The notes under the pieces were generated by a model. It was not told where the DNA came from. It did no database searches and worked only from the letters and a program-made list of their open reading frames with translations. DNA of 56,548 bases, taken from NCBI RefSeq assembly GCF_000346755.1, contig NZ_ANNV01000133.1, positions 1-56,548 of the forward strand, read 5' to 3'. Both the position numbers and the translations under genes were made by a program. The stretch comes from Pseudomonas sp. CBZ-4. GTDB lineage: Bacteria > Pseudomonadota > Gammaproteobacteria > Pseudomonadales > Pseudomonadaceae. Shown here one piece after another: positions 17,225 to 25,724 of the stretch (within the stretch, counting starts at the first letter, position 1; each line of letters starts with the position of its first letter).

Positions 17225-18544
17225 TCAGCTTTCCTGGCCGGCGCGGCTTTGTCCCCATAACAAGTTCATGTTTACACCCGCTGATAACAGCGGCTCCGGT
17301 GGGTTTCTGCTGGGGCCCGGGGACGTCAACAGGAAGTCCACCAGGTGATTGCTTTTGCCCGCCAGCCACTCGGCCAGCAAGGTGCCGGTGACGGTGCCAC
17401 GGGTTACGCCCAGGCCGTTGCAGCACAGGGCGCCGTAGACGTTTTTGGCCAGCTCGCCGAAGTGCGCCATGTGGTTGCGCGACAGGCTGAGGGAACCGCC
17501 CCAGGTGTAGTCGAAGGTGACGTCGCGGTGCAGCGGGAAGCGCCGGTCGAAGGATTCTTTGTGGCGTTTCACAAAGCGTTGCAGGTATTTGGGATTGCTG
17601 CGCCCGTCGGCGTTGTAGCTGAAGCTGTTGCGCACCAGCAGACGGTTGTCGACGGTACGGCGCAGGGTGGTGCCGAACGGGTCGGCGGGGATCACGCCCC
17701 AGAACGGGTCGCCGCCCAGGCGCGCCTGCTCGTCTTCGCTCAGTGGCCGGGTCAGGCTGGCGTAGGTGAAGATCGGCAGCATGCGGCTTTTGAGGAAGCC
17801 GAAGCTCATGGCGAAGGCGTTGTTGGTAAGCACAAGCTTGTCGGCGATGATGCGGCCGTTCTTGTGGATCAGCACGGTTTTGTCGGCGTACTCGACGGCG
17901 GTGATCGGGGTGTTTTCGTAGAGGGTCACGTTGGCCGGCAAGGTGTCCGCCAGGCCTTTGACCAGCGCCGCCGGTTGCACCAGCGCGGTGCCTGGGGTGA
18001 ACAGCGCCTTGCGATAGAAATCGGTGCCGATGCGGCTGGGCAAGTCAGCAGCGTCGATCACCTGGTAGGCCTGCCCGAGCTTGTCGAGGCCACGGCGGTA
18101 GGCGTCCAGCACGGCAATGCCACGGTCTTCGATGGCGGCCTGGTACTTGCCGCAATCGCGCCACTGGCAGTCGATGCCGTGCTGCTCGACCAGCGCGCGC
18201 AGCATGGACTGCCCGGCGAGGTTGAGTTCCATGCTGATCCTGGCGGTGGCGATGTCGCCGATATAGTCTTCGGCGCCGATGTCGTGGGGCAAGTCGATGG
18301 CAAAGCCGGCGTTGCGCCCGGAAGCGCCGTAGCCGACTTCCTGGGCTTCGATCAACACGATCTCGTCATCCGGGAAGTTCAGCGCCAGCTGGCGCGCCGC
18401 CGCAAGGCCGGTGAAGCCTGCGCCGACCACGGCCCAGCGCGTGGCGCTGATACCACTATGGCGCGCACGTGCCACGCGCGGCGGGCTCAGGTGGAACCAG
18501 CCACAGGTTGAATCGTCTGCCGGGGTGTTTCTGATGAGTGCCAT
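17225..18544 (-). CDS. FAD-dependent amine/amino-acid oxidoreductase (PuuB/OrdL-like)
   Basis: Flavoprotein of 439 residues in the DAO (D-amino-acid oxidase) superfamily. The dinucleotide-binding motif WAVVGAGFTGLAAARQLA lies at about 37-54, the acidic ribose binder in VLIEAQEVGYGASGRNAG follows, and the C-terminal ALCCNGLGVTRGTVTG loop is present. The leading segment with CGWFHLSPP is typical of PuuB/OrdL-type gamma-glutamylputrescine oxidases. It would oxidise a C-N bond to an imine. It lies directly downstream of the GntR regulator. Alternatives are a D-proline/hydroxyproline-type or N-methyl amino acid dehydrogenase. Confidence 0.85.
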   Translation of the reverse strand: MALIRNTPADDSTCGWFHLSPPRVARARHSGISATRWAVVGAGFTGLAAARQLALNFPDDEIVLIEAQEVGYGASGRNAGFAIDLPHDIGAEDYIGDIATARISMELNLAGQSMLRALVEQHGIDCQWRDCGKYQAAIEDRGIAVLDAYRRGLDKLGQAYQVIDAADLPSRIGTDFYRKALFTPGTALVQPAALVKGLADTLPANVTLYENTPITAVEYADKTVLIHKNGRIIADKLVLTNNAFAMSFGFLKSRMLPIFTYASLTRPLSEDEQARLGGDPFWGVIPADPFGTTLRRTVDNRLLVRNSFSYNADGRSNPKYLQRFVKRHKESFDRRFPLHRDVTFDYTWGGSLSLSRNHMAHFGELAKNVYGALCCNGLGVTRGTVTGTLLAEWLAGKSNHLVDFLLTSPGPSRNPPEPLLSAGVNMNLLWGQSRAGQES

Positions 18545-18571
18545 TATTCGCGACCTGGGTTCTTTTATAGT

Positions 18572-18585
18572 TGTTAGAGCTAACA
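18572..18585. promoter_or_regulatory. inverted repeat TGTTAG-AG-CTAACA
   Basis: Six-base perfect arms around two bases, in the 83-base gap between the GntR stop and the oxidoreductase start. It may be a regulator half-site pair or a small hairpin in the transcript. Confidence 0.4.
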
Positions 18586-18627
18586 GCTACCCGTCTGCAT
18601 CGCGTCGCTTCGGCCTGCATCAAAAGG

Positions 18628-19350
18628 TCAAAGCGTGAGCGCTACATCCAGGCCTTCGGGCGCCGCGTACTCGGACATCCGCCGACGGGACAGTTCGAGG
18701 TGGGCCTTCACGATTTCCCCGGCCAAGACCGGATCGTGGTGTTCGATTGCGCGGATCATGTCGTCATGCTGCTGGGCGGCCACTTCCAGGTCTTCCTGCA
18801 TGTCCACCGTGGTCGGGTGGCGGTAGAAGATCTTGCCCAGACGGGCGTGGTCGATCAGCAAGCGCTGCAAGCTCGGCATCAGGTAGGCGTTGTGGGCCAT
18901 CTTGCCGATCTGCAGGTGGAACTCGTCGTTGTACAACACCCGGTTCTCCACATCCTTTTCCTCGATGGCGGTCCGGAACAGCGCCTGGATGCGCTTCAAT
19001 TCCACCACTTCAGCCGGGGTTGCGTGGGAACAGGCCAGTTGCGTCGTCGCGATATAAATCAACGGCGCCGCGAGGAAAAAACTGCGCAGCGACTGGTAAC
19101 TCATCGCCGATACCCGCGCGGCCCGGTTGGCTTCCAGGTCGATGTACCCTTCCGCCGCCATTTGCCGCATCAGTTCCCGCACCGGTGGGCGCGACAAACC
19201 GAACTCATCACACAGCGCCAACTCGTCCACTACGGCACCCGGTGCCAGTTCCATGCTGAGGATGCGGCGGCGCAGCGCTTCACCCAAAACCGCCTTGCGG
19301 TCGATGCTGGGCTCGACCGGAGCCGGCGTAGTGAGTTCTTTGGTAGCCAT
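18628..19350 (-). CDS. GntR family regulator, FadR/FCD subfamily
   Basis: DNA-binding regulator of 240 residues. The winged helix spans about 18-85 (LGEALRRRILSMELAPGAVVDELALCDEFGLSRPPVRELMRQMAAEGYI pattern, recognition helix around SRPPVREL). The C-terminal all-helical FCD ligand domain has metal-ligand-type residues in NDEFHLQIGKMAHN and a late histidine region. It is the first gene of the oxidoreductase/MFS/lyase/dehydrogenase group and has a matching AATTGT-CT-ACAATT palindrome in its own upstream region, so autoregulation and substrate-induced derepression are likely. Confidence 0.88.
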   Translation of the reverse strand: MATKELTTPAPVEPSIDRKAVLGEALRRRILSMELAPGAVVDELALCDEFGLSRPPVRELMRQMAAEGYIDLEANRAARVSAMSYQSLRSFFLAAPLIYIATTQLACSHATPAEVVELKRIQALFRTAIEEKDVENRVLYNDEFHLQIGKMAHNAYLMPSLQRLLIDHARLGKIFYRHPTTVDMQEDLEVAAQQHDDMIRAIEHHDPVLAGEIVKAHLELSRRRMSEYAAPEGLDVALTL

Positions 19351-19422
19351 GGTGAAACCTTCCTAAGTAGTAAGTGCACACGGTCTACTACCTGTATTCG
19401 CACTATAAAACAACAATATTCT

Positions 19423-19436
19423 AATTGTCTACAATT
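19423..19436. promoter_or_regulatory. candidate GntR/FadR-type operator AATTGTCTACAATT
   Basis: A 6-2-6 perfect palindrome whose core TTGTCTACAA has the GT...AC layout known for FadR-subfamily operators. It lies in an AT-rich stretch 73 bases upstream of the GntR start. Confidence 0.5.
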
Positions 19437-19489
19437 AATATACACAGTAAAAACATCGTCGATAGCCCTGTGCCTGCGGGCTTTACCGG

Positions 19490-20473
19490 CTATTTGACGA
19501 GGCGAATTTCCTTGGACGGACGATGCCCGAAATAAGCGCTGTAGCACTTGCTGAAATGACTGGGCGAGACAAACCCACAGGCCACCGAGACCTCGACGAT
19601 GGTCAGCGAGGTGTGCTGCAACAAGCGCCGCGCCTCGGTGATGCGCAGGTCCATGTAGTAGCGCTGCGGCGAGGTGCCCAGTTGCTCCTTGAACAGCCGC
19701 TCGATCTGCCGTCGCGAGCGGCCGGCATACAGGCACAGGTCCTCCATTTGCAGCGGCTCTTCGAGGTTCACGTCCATCAGGTTGATCACCTCGCGCAGCG
19801 GCCCGCTGACCGAAACGCTCAACAGCGGCTTGGCCCGCCGAAAACGCGAGGCCTCGAACGCGAGGATGTCCTCGATGCCATCGGTGAGGGTCTTGCCGTG
19901 CAGGCTGCGGATCCACTCCAGCGCCATATAGAAGGCGCCCGTGGGACTCGATGCCGTGAGGCGATTGCGATCCACCACATAGGCTTCACTGGTGACATGA
20001 CTGAGCCGCGCAATCTCCGCCAGCGCCGGGCGATGCTCGGGGTGAATCGCACAGCGATAGCCCTCCAACACCCCGGCCCGGCCGAGAAACCAGGCGCCAT
20101 TCCAGATGCCCGCCAGTGCAACGCCCTGCTCCGCCGCTGCGCCCAGCAACAGGCTCAGCTCATCGTTGTAGCGCAGCGGGGTGCGGTAGCCGCCGCAGAT
20201 CACCAGCACGTCGAGTTGCAGCACCGCGTCCAGGCTCAGGCGCGCATCGGGCCGGATCACCAGGCCCAGGTCGCTGACCACTTCGTCAAACGCCAGGCCA
20301 AAGGTTTGCGTGGCAAACGACTCGGGCCGGATCAGGTTGGCGGTGACAATCGTGTCCAGCGCCTGGGTAAAGGCCGGCAGCGAAAAATGCTCCAGCAGCA
20401 CAAACCCGGCGCGCGCCCGGCGCACTTCCTGGCCGGGGTGATCGTTGAGATAACGCAGGTTCTTGCACTGCAT
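19490..20473 (-). CDS. GlxA-family AraC regulator (CdhR/GbdR-like)
   Basis: Regulator of 327 residues with an N-terminal DJ-1/PfpI amidotransferase-like domain (about 15-185) and a C-terminal AraC double helix-turn-helix (about 225-325, ending VSVACGFVSPSHFSKCYSAYFGHRPS). The usual nucleophile position reads GIWNGAW, so the cysteine is lost and the domain is a ligand sensor, as known for GbdR and CdhR, which sense betaine and carnitine. It starts 31 bases after the second betaine-type permease on the same strand, suggesting it senses that importer's substrate. The ATG at 20473 is chosen; the upstream frame overlaps the permease. Confidence 0.85.
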   Translation of the reverse strand: MQCKNLRYLNDHPGQEVRRARAGFVLLEHFSLPAFTQALDTIVTANLIRPESFATQTFGLAFDEVVSDLGLVIRPDARLSLDAVLQLDVLVICGGYRTPLRYNDELSLLLGAAAEQGVALAGIWNGAWFLGRAGVLEGYRCAIHPEHRPALAEIARLSHVTSEAYVVDRNRLTASSPTGAFYMALEWIRSLHGKTLTDGIEDILAFEASRFRRAKPLLSVSVSGPLREVINLMDVNLEEPLQMEDLCLYAGRSRRQIERLFKEQLGTSPQRYYMDLRITEARRLLQHTSLTIVEVSVACGFVSPSHFSKCYSAYFGHRPSKEIRLVK

Positions 20474-20504
20474 GACATCGCTGAATTGGCGTCGCGCTAC
20501 CACG

Positions 20505-21350
20505 TCACGTCCGCCGTGCCTGGCGCTGCAAGGCGCCGCGTGACAAGCGATCGAGCAACAAAGCCACCGCGACAATCGCCAGCCCGGCACGCAGGCCCAG
20601 GCCCATTTCCATGCGGGTCAGGCCGCGCGTCACTTCGGCGCCCAGGCCTCCCGCGCCGACCAAGCCGGCCAGCACCACCATCGCCAGCGACAGCAGAATG
20701 CATTGGTTCAGCCCCACCAGCAGCGTCGGCGCCGCCGTGGGCAACTCGATCTTGAACAGGATGTGCCGCGGCGAAGCGCCCATGGCCTGGCCCAACTCCA
20801 GCAAGTCCTTGGGCAGTTGTTTGAACGCCAACGTGGTCAGGCGCAGCATCGGCGGGATGCCATAGACGATGGTGGCAATGATCGCCGGTACGCGCCCCAG
20901 GCTGAACAGCATCACCGCCGGGATCAGGTACACCCACGGCGGCACGGTTTGCATGATGTTGAGGATCGGCAGCAGCGCCGCATCCACGCGCTTGACCCGC
21001 GCCGCCAGGATGCCCAGCGGGAACGCCACGCTGACCGAGATCAGCACCGCCACCGAGACCAGCGCGATGGTCTGCATCGACGCCACCCACAGGCCGGCAA
21101 ACAAGCAGAACGCCAACATCAGGCCGGCGAATACGGCCACGCGCCAGTTGGACAGCACCCACGCCAGCAGCACCACGATGGCGATCAATACATAAGCGTG
21201 AGGCGCGAGCAGCGCGGTTTCGATGGCGCCGAGGGTGGCTTCGATGATCTTGCTGATCAGCACAAACAGGCCGTGCAGGTTGGCATTCAGCCAATCAATC
21301 GCCGGCGCCAGGAAAGCACCGGGGGAGAAGCGAAAGTCCGTCAGGTTCAT
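20505..21350 (-). CDS. Betaine/quaternary-amine ABC transporter permease (second)
   Basis: ProW-type inner-membrane permease of 281 residues with about seven membrane segments and the EAA loop ELGQAMGASPRHILFKIELPTAAPTLLVGLNQ. The glycine-rich GLVGAGGLGAEV motif near the end is diagnostic of ProW/OpuAB. Its start overlaps the stop of the other permease by four bases. Two non-identical ProW copies in one operon imply a heterodimeric pore. Confidence 0.92.
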   Translation of the reverse strand: MNLTDFRFSPGAFLAPAIDWLNANLHGLFVLISKIIEATLGAIETALLAPHAYVLIAIVVLLAWVLSNWRVAVFAGLMLAFCLFAGLWVASMQTIALVSVAVLISVSVAFPLGILAARVKRVDAALLPILNIMQTVPPWVYLIPAVMLFSLGRVPAIIATIVYGIPPMLRLTTLAFKQLPKDLLELGQAMGASPRHILFKIELPTAAPTLLVGLNQCILLSLAMVVLAGLVGAGGLGAEVTRGLTRMEMGLGLRAGLAIVAVALLLDRLSRGALQRQARRT

Positions 21351-22195
21351 TGGCTGGCTCCGGTGCGCGATTCAGCGGCGCTTTGGGCAAGGCGGTCGAG
21401 GATCATCGTAAGGATGACGATGGCCAACGCGGCGTTGATCGACTTGGCGATATCCAGGGTGCGCACCGCGCCGTAGATGGCTTCACCCAGCCCACCGGAA
21501 CCGACGATCCCGGCGATCACCACCATGCCGAACGCCATCATCAGGCTTTGGTTCACCCCCGCCATGATGCTCGGCATGGCGAACGGCAAGCGGATCTTGA
21601 AGAACATCTGCAGGCCGGTGACGCCGCTGGCATCGCCCAGTTCGACAAACTCCTTGGGCGTCATGCGGATGCCCAGCGAGGTCAGGCGCAAGGCCGGTGG
21701 CACGGCGACAATAAAGGTCGCCAGCAACGCCGTCGCCGGGCCGTAGCCGAGCAAGGCAATCGCCGGCAGCAGGTAGATGTACGGCGGCAGGGTCTGCACC
21801 AGGTCCAGGCACGGGTCGACCACGCGGTCAAACGCCGGCGCCAGCCCGGCCAACACGCCCAACGGCACCGCCACCAGCAGCGCCAGCAACGTCGCCGTGA
21901 GCACCAGCGCGAGGGTGCTGACGGTCTCGGGCCACAGCCCGATAAAGCTGCACAGCAACAAGGCCAGCGCCGCCAACACGGCAAACCGCAGCCCCACCAT
22001 GCGCCAGCCCAACAGGCCGATCACCAGGGCGATGACATAGAATGGCGGCGCGGCGAGGCACCACAACACGCCCTTGAACACGCCGTTCAGCGCGGTGTTG
22101 ACGGTTTCGAAAAAGAACTCGCCGTTGTCCTGCAACCACATCAGGCCCGCGTCCACGGCAGCGTCGAACTGGGCGGAAAAATCCGGGGTGGTCAT
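21347..22195 (-). CDS. Betaine/quaternary-amine ABC transporter permease (first)
   Basis: ProW-type permease of 282 residues. The N-terminal amphipathic region is followed by membrane segments, the EAA loop ELGDASGVTGLQMFFKIRLPFAMPSIMAGVNQ and GIVGSGGLGEAI. It overlaps the ATPase stop by four bases (ATGA) and the second permease start by four bases, so translation is coupled along the operon. Confidence 0.92.
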   Translation of the reverse strand: MTTPDFSAQFDAAVDAGLMWLQDNGEFFFETVNTALNGVFKGVLWCLAAPPFYVIALVIGLLGWRMVGLRFAVLAALALLLCSFIGLWPETVSTLALVLTATLLALLVAVPLGVLAGLAPAFDRVVDPCLDLVQTLPPYIYLLPAIALLGYGPATALLATFIVAVPPALRLTSLGIRMTPKEFVELGDASGVTGLQMFFKIRLPFAMPSIMAGVNQSLMMAFGMVVIAGIVGSGGLGEAIYGAVRTLDIAKSINAALAIVILTMILDRLAQSAAESRTGASQ

Positions 22196-23304
22196 GGCGT
22201 GGTATCCAGCACCGGCGCCACGGCGTGGGCCTCATTGGGGATGCCTTGCACACCACGCAGCAGATCCTTGGGCGTGATGATGCCGACCACCACGCCGTGC
22301 TCGACCACCGCCAGCGGTTCGAGGTCGGCGCCGATGGTCAGGCCGATCAAGGCGTCGATGTCGGTATCGGGCGAGGTCTGCGGTAATCGCGAAAAATCAC
22401 ACAGCGGGAAGGCCTGGCGGTACGCCGCGATGGGCGTCATCACCGAGTGGGCCTTGACCAAGTGCAAGCGCGAGATGCCCGCGACGAATTCGGCGACATA
22501 GTCGTCGGCCGGGTTCAACACGATGTCTTCGGCGGTGCCGACCTGGATGATCACCCCGTCCTTCATGATGGCGATGCGATCACCGATGCGGATCGCCTCT
22601 TCCAGGTCGTGGGTGATGAACACGGCGGACTTGCCCAGCTCTTTGGTGAGCTGGCGGAATTCGTCTTGCAACTGGCGACGGATCAAGGGATCGAGCGCGC
22701 TGAACGGCTCGTCCATGAGGATGATCTCCGGGTCGGCGGTCAACGCTCGCGCCAGGCCGACACGCTGTTGCATGCCGCCCGAGAGTTCGCTGGGGTAGCG
22801 CGCGGCCCAGTCGCTCAGCCCGACCTTGGCCAGCGCACGTTCCGCCACCTTGTAGCGCTCGGCCTTGCCGACGCCCTGCACTTCCAGGCCGAACGCGGTG
22901 TTTTCCAGCACGGTGCGGTTGGGCAGCAGCGCCACGCTCTGGAACACCATGCCGATGTTTTTGGCGCGCACGTCACGCAGTTGCGCGGGCGACAACGCGG
23001 ACAAGTCCTGGCCCTTGACCAGCACCTTGCCGGCGCTAGGGGAGATCAATTTGTTGAGCAAGCGGATCAGGGTGGATTTGCCACTGCCGGACAACCCCAT
23101 GATGCAAAAGATCTCACCGCGGCGAACCTGCAGGCTCACATCCGACACCCCGACCACGCAGCTGAAATCCTGCAAGACCTGGGTTTTGCCAAGGCCCTTG
23201 TGGACGACCGCGTCCATCGCCGCCTTGGCATTCTGACCAAAGATTTTCCAGACCGACTGGCAATCCACAAGCACTTCGTTGGTGTCTATTTTGACCGTTG
23301 TCAT
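22192..23304 (-). CDS. Betaine/quaternary-amine ABC transporter ATPase (ProV-like)
   Basis: ATPase of 370 residues. Walker A GLSGSGKST near 70, signature LSGGMQQRVGLARAL, Walker B IILMDEPFSALDPLIRRQLQ and H-loop ITHDLEEAIRIGDRIAIMKDG are all ProV-like. The C-terminal part (about 285-370) ends with a single CBS-like motif (LAVVEHGVVVGIITPKDLLRG), which in ProV/OpuA relatives senses ionic strength. It is separated by 89 bases with a hairpin from the binding-protein gene. Confidence 0.92.
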   Translation of the reverse strand: MTTVKIDTNEVLVDCQSVWKIFGQNAKAAMDAVVHKGLGKTQVLQDFSCVVGVSDVSLQVRRGEIFCIMGLSGSGKSTLIRLLNKLISPSAGKVLVKGQDLSALSPAQLRDVRAKNIGMVFQSVALLPNRTVLENTAFGLEVQGVGKAERYKVAERALAKVGLSDWAARYPSELSGGMQQRVGLARALTADPEIILMDEPFSALDPLIRRQLQDEFRQLTKELGKSAVFITHDLEEAIRIGDRIAIMKDGVIIQVGTAEDIVLNPADDYVAEFVAGISRLHLVKAHSVMTPIAAYRQAFPLCDFSRLPQTSPDTDIDALIGLTIGADLEPLAVVEHGVVVGIITPKDLLRGVQGIPNEAHAVAPVLDTTP

Positions 23305-23318
23305 TGCTAAGCCTATTG

Positions 23319-23335
23319 AACCAGTCGGGCTGGTT
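23319..23335. promoter_or_regulatory. intercistronic hairpin AACCAG-TCGGG-CTGGTT
   Basis: Perfect 6-bp stem with a 5-base loop in the 89-base gap between the binding-protein and ATPase genes. A hairpin here could stabilise the upstream mRNA and give more binding protein than ATPase, as seen in many importer operons. The role is inferred. Confidence 0.45.
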
Positions 23336-23393
23336 TTTCTAATGGATCAGAACGCGTTGTCCGTACCTGGCAGTGGCAAAAATGCTTCGAGGG

Positions 23394-24242
23394 TTATTGT
23401 TTGATATTGGCCCAGCGCTTCATCAGGTCGGCGTGGTTGTCGGCCCAGGCGGCGACGGCCTGGTCCATGGTCTGGCCATCCTTGACGGCGCCGTTGATCG
23501 CGGTGATATCGGCCAGGGGCACGTAGACGCTGGCGATGACTTCTCGGGCATGGGGGTTTTCGGCGGCGAAGCCCTTGTGGCCGATCCAGTAGTAGGCTTG
23601 CGGCGGGGCGAAGGAGCCTTTGGGGTCCTTGAGGAACTTGAGGTCGAACTTCTGCGCCATCCACGACGGTTCCCAGATGGTCACGGCGACCCATTCTTTG
23701 CGGTCAACGGCGGACTTGAGGGCGGCGGTCATGGCGGCGGTACTGCCTTCGAGCAGTTGCAGCTTGAAGCCGTAGTCCTTCACCGCTTTGTTGGCATCGC
23801 TCATCAAGCCCGAACCCGGCTCGATACCGATGATCTTGCCGCTGAACTTGTCGGCGTTGTCGTTGAGTTGTTCCAGCGAGTCGATATCGACGTACTTCGG
23901 CACGGCGATGGCCTGGTACAGGCCGTAGGAGACCGGCGAGAGTTTTTCCAGGCGGTTCTTGTTCTTGTTCCAGTAATCCTGGGTGGCGTAGTCGGTCTGC
24001 GACGCCAGGACTTGCACATCGCCCTTGGTCAACGCGGCATACGCAATGCCAACCTCGGAGAACTCGACCACCTTGACGGTGTAGCCGGCGTTTTCCAGGA
24101 CCTTCTTGGTCACGCCGGTAATGGGCGTCAGGTCTTCCCAGGACATGGTGCCGACGGTGATGGTTTTTTCTTCGGCCTGCACCGGAAGTGTCACCAGCCC
24201 CACTAACGCAACCGCACAAACGGTTTTCCAAAATGTCTTCAT
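23394..24242 (-). CDS. Betaine-type ABC transporter periplasmic binding protein (ProX/OpuAC)
   Basis: Periplasmic protein of 282 residues with a signal peptide of 23 residues ending PVQA and then the mature start EEKTITVGTMSWED. The OpuAC fold is shown by KKVLENAGYTVKVVEFSEVGIAYAALTKGDVQV, VAVTIWEPSWMAQKFDLKFLKDP and AYYWIGHKGFA. Trp and Tyr residues in these segments could form the aromatic cage for a quaternary ammonium group. First gene of the importer operon; a TGTATACA palindrome lies about 155 bases upstream. Ligand could be a betaine, carnitine, choline or a related compound. Confidence 0.9.
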   Translation of the reverse strand: MKTFWKTVCAVALVGLVTLPVQAEEKTITVGTMSWEDLTPITGVTKKVLENAGYTVKVVEFSEVGIAYAALTKGDVQVLASQTDYATQDYWNKNKNRLEKLSPVSYGLYQAIAVPKYVDIDSLEQLNDNADKFSGKIIGIEPGSGLMSDANKAVKDYGFKLQLLEGSTAAMTAALKSAVDRKEWVAVTIWEPSWMAQKFDLKFLKDPKGSFAPPQAYYWIGHKGFAAENPHAREVIASVYVPLADITAINGAVKDGQTMDQAVAAWADNHADLMKRWANIKQ

Positions 24243-24396
24243 GGCATGCCTCGATCTACGTTGTAGTTATAGTTTCAAGCCTCCTGGGATGGAGGTCGAT
24301 GTGAGGGGACAACGGGTAAATTCGGCACCGCAAACGCGGCTGGGTGAAGCCAGACTGGCATGGGCAAAAGGGTCGGTCAATAGGATGTATTTTCTC

Positions 24397-24404
24397 TGTA
24401 TACA
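24397..24404. promoter_or_regulatory. palindrome TGTATACA, candidate GntR site
   Basis: Perfect 8-bp palindrome in the AT-rich region upstream of the betaine-type binding-protein gene. It has the same GT..AC core as 19423-19436 and fits known FadR-subfamily operators. Short enough to occur by chance. Confidence 0.35.
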
Positions 24405-24569
24405 TATAGAATTCAGACAAAACACAATTGATATTATATTTTCTCGTTTGAATTCAATCGCTTAACCGCAGGCATTAAAAAATCGACAGGTCGCTCTCAG
24501 GAAAGTATCGGGTCGCTTTTGGAATGCTGTCTTGCCGGTAAAAGTGGCTGAAAACGCCGCGCCGGTTAA

Positions 24570-24604
24570 CTGATCGTTCCCACGCTCCGCGTGGGAACGA
24601 TCAT
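24570..24604. repeat. REP unit (TTCCCACGC hairpin)
   Basis: CTGATCGTTCCCACGCTCCG followed by GCGTGGGAACGATCA makes a near-perfect hairpin of the same family as 2380-2491 and 10278-10306. Confidence 0.85.
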
Positions 24605-24611
24605 CCCAGGC

Positions 24612-24645
24612 AAAAAAAAGCCACTCGTACGAGTGGCGGTTTTTT
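24612..24645. terminator. bidirectional intrinsic terminator
   Basis: The self-complementary GCCACTCGTACGAGTGGC (24620-24637) is flanked by eight A residues on the left and a T run on the right, so it can act on both strands. It follows the stop of the PchR-like gene by 12 bases. Confidence 0.9.
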
Positions 24646-24657
24646 GCAGCTGACAGG

Positions 24658-25596
24658 TCAATCGTGACCCGCACCGGCCTTGAAACTCGACGGGTTGATC
24701 CCGAACTGCTTGCGAAACGCCGTCGCAAAATGGCTGGCATTCGCATAGCCCAGGTCCGACGCCACCCGCATCACCGACGCCTCCCCCTCCATCAAGCGAC
24801 TGCGCGCCTGGGTCATGCGCGCGTGCTGGAACACGCCGTAGACGCTGTTGGCAAACAGCTGGCGAAAGCCCCGCGTCAACTTCGGCTGGCTCATCCCGGC
24901 CTCCCGCGCCAGCTCGGGCAGGCTGGGCGCCTTGCCCAGGTCCGCGAGCAGATACTCGCGGGCGTGCAGCAAGCGTTGGCGGTCGAGGGGGCTGAGGCGG
25001 CAGGTGCAGGCGAGGTTGCGCCGGGCTTGCAGGAACAGGCTGACCAACGTGACGCTCTGGCCGTACAGCCACAGGCTGCTGCGCGACTGGGACAGGTCCA
25101 TGGCGTTGCACAGCAGGTGCGCGGTGGCGCTCATTTCGCCGCTGCGGTAGCCGTCGAGGAAGCAATGCTCACACGCCAGCGCACTGCCCAGGGTCGGATC
25201 AATCTCCACGTCCCACTGGGCCAGCAACTGCGGGTTGATCATCACGGTGATGTTGTCGATCTCACCCTGCTGGTGATACAGGCCCTCGCGGCTGCGCCCG
25301 AAGCTGATGCTGCCGGCGCCTTCATTGATCGCATGGCGTGTGTGCCGGCGACCGTCGTGAAAGCTGCAATGGGCCTTGCCCTTGAGGCGGTGGGTGAAGC
25401 TGAAGTGGATGCGTTCGCTGTCGTCCTGCAATGGCAGCTCCACCGGCTGCGCAAAGGTGCTTTGCCAGCGCACGAGGTCCAGCCCGCCGTGCAAGGTCAC
25501 GCGGGTGACCCGGCACTGGTTGCCGGGGCCGAATTCGCCGCGATAGCCGTTGGCAATGATCTGCGAGACCGGCGTGGGTGCCTGAACAGCTGACAT
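24658..25596 (-). CDS. AraC regulator, PchR-like (siderophore-responsive)
   Basis: Regulator of 312 residues. The C-terminal AraC domain (about 215-310) has both helix-turn-helices, PSLPELAREAGMSQPKLTRGFRQLF and VASDLGYANASHFATAFRKQFG. The N-terminal sensor half has the PchR-like pattern with GSISFGRSREGLYHQQGE and a cysteine-containing CEHCFLDG segment. The ATG at 25596 has GGGAG upstream and is preferred to an in-frame earlier start. It is divergent from a FyuA-like receptor with a Fur-like site between, the layout known for PchR-FptA and YbtA-FyuA. Likely activates the receptor genes when the ferric siderophore enters. Confidence 0.85.
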   Translation of the reverse strand: MSAVQAPTPVSQIIANGYRGEFGPGNQCRVTRVTLHGGLDLVRWQSTFAQPVELPLQDDSERIHFSFTHRLKGKAHCSFHDGRRHTRHAINEGAGSISFGRSREGLYHQQGEIDNITVMINPQLLAQWDVEIDPTLGSALACEHCFLDGYRSGEMSATAHLLCNAMDLSQSRSSLWLYGQSVTLVSLFLQARRNLACTCRLSPLDRQRLLHAREYLLADLGKAPSLPELAREAGMSQPKLTRGFRQLFANSVYGVFQHARMTQARSRLMEGEASVMRVASDLGYANASHFATAFRKQFGINPSSFKAGAGHD

Positions 25597-25656
25597 CGTT
25601 GAATCTCCCTGCTGACCGGATACGGCTCGAATCAGACCACATCGGGGTAGAGTCGC

Positions 25657-25675
25657 GCAATTGATAATCACTAGC
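25657..25675. promoter_or_regulatory. Fur-box-like site
   Basis: The 19 bases match the Fur consensus at about 14 positions, including an uninterrupted TGATAATCA core. The site lies between the divergent PchR-like and receptor genes, 61 bases before the former and 50 before the latter. Confidence 0.6.
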
Positions 25676-25724
25676 ATCTTGGCCGTTATCGCGACTCTCC
25701 AAAACCCTCAGCCAAGGCCCCATC

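Larger units (their letters stand above)
24243..24657. other. intergenic region with importer promoter, REP and terminator
   Basis: The 415 bases contain no gene. From the importer side: an AT-rich stretch (about 24380-24460) with the palindrome TGTATACA, then a REP hairpin (24570-24604), then the strong terminator of the PchR-like gene (24612-24645). Confidence 0.7.

Noticed and set aside
24397..24460. A sigma-54 promoter for the betaine-type importer
   Set aside because: No GG-N10-GC element with the usual flanks could be found in the AT-rich region.
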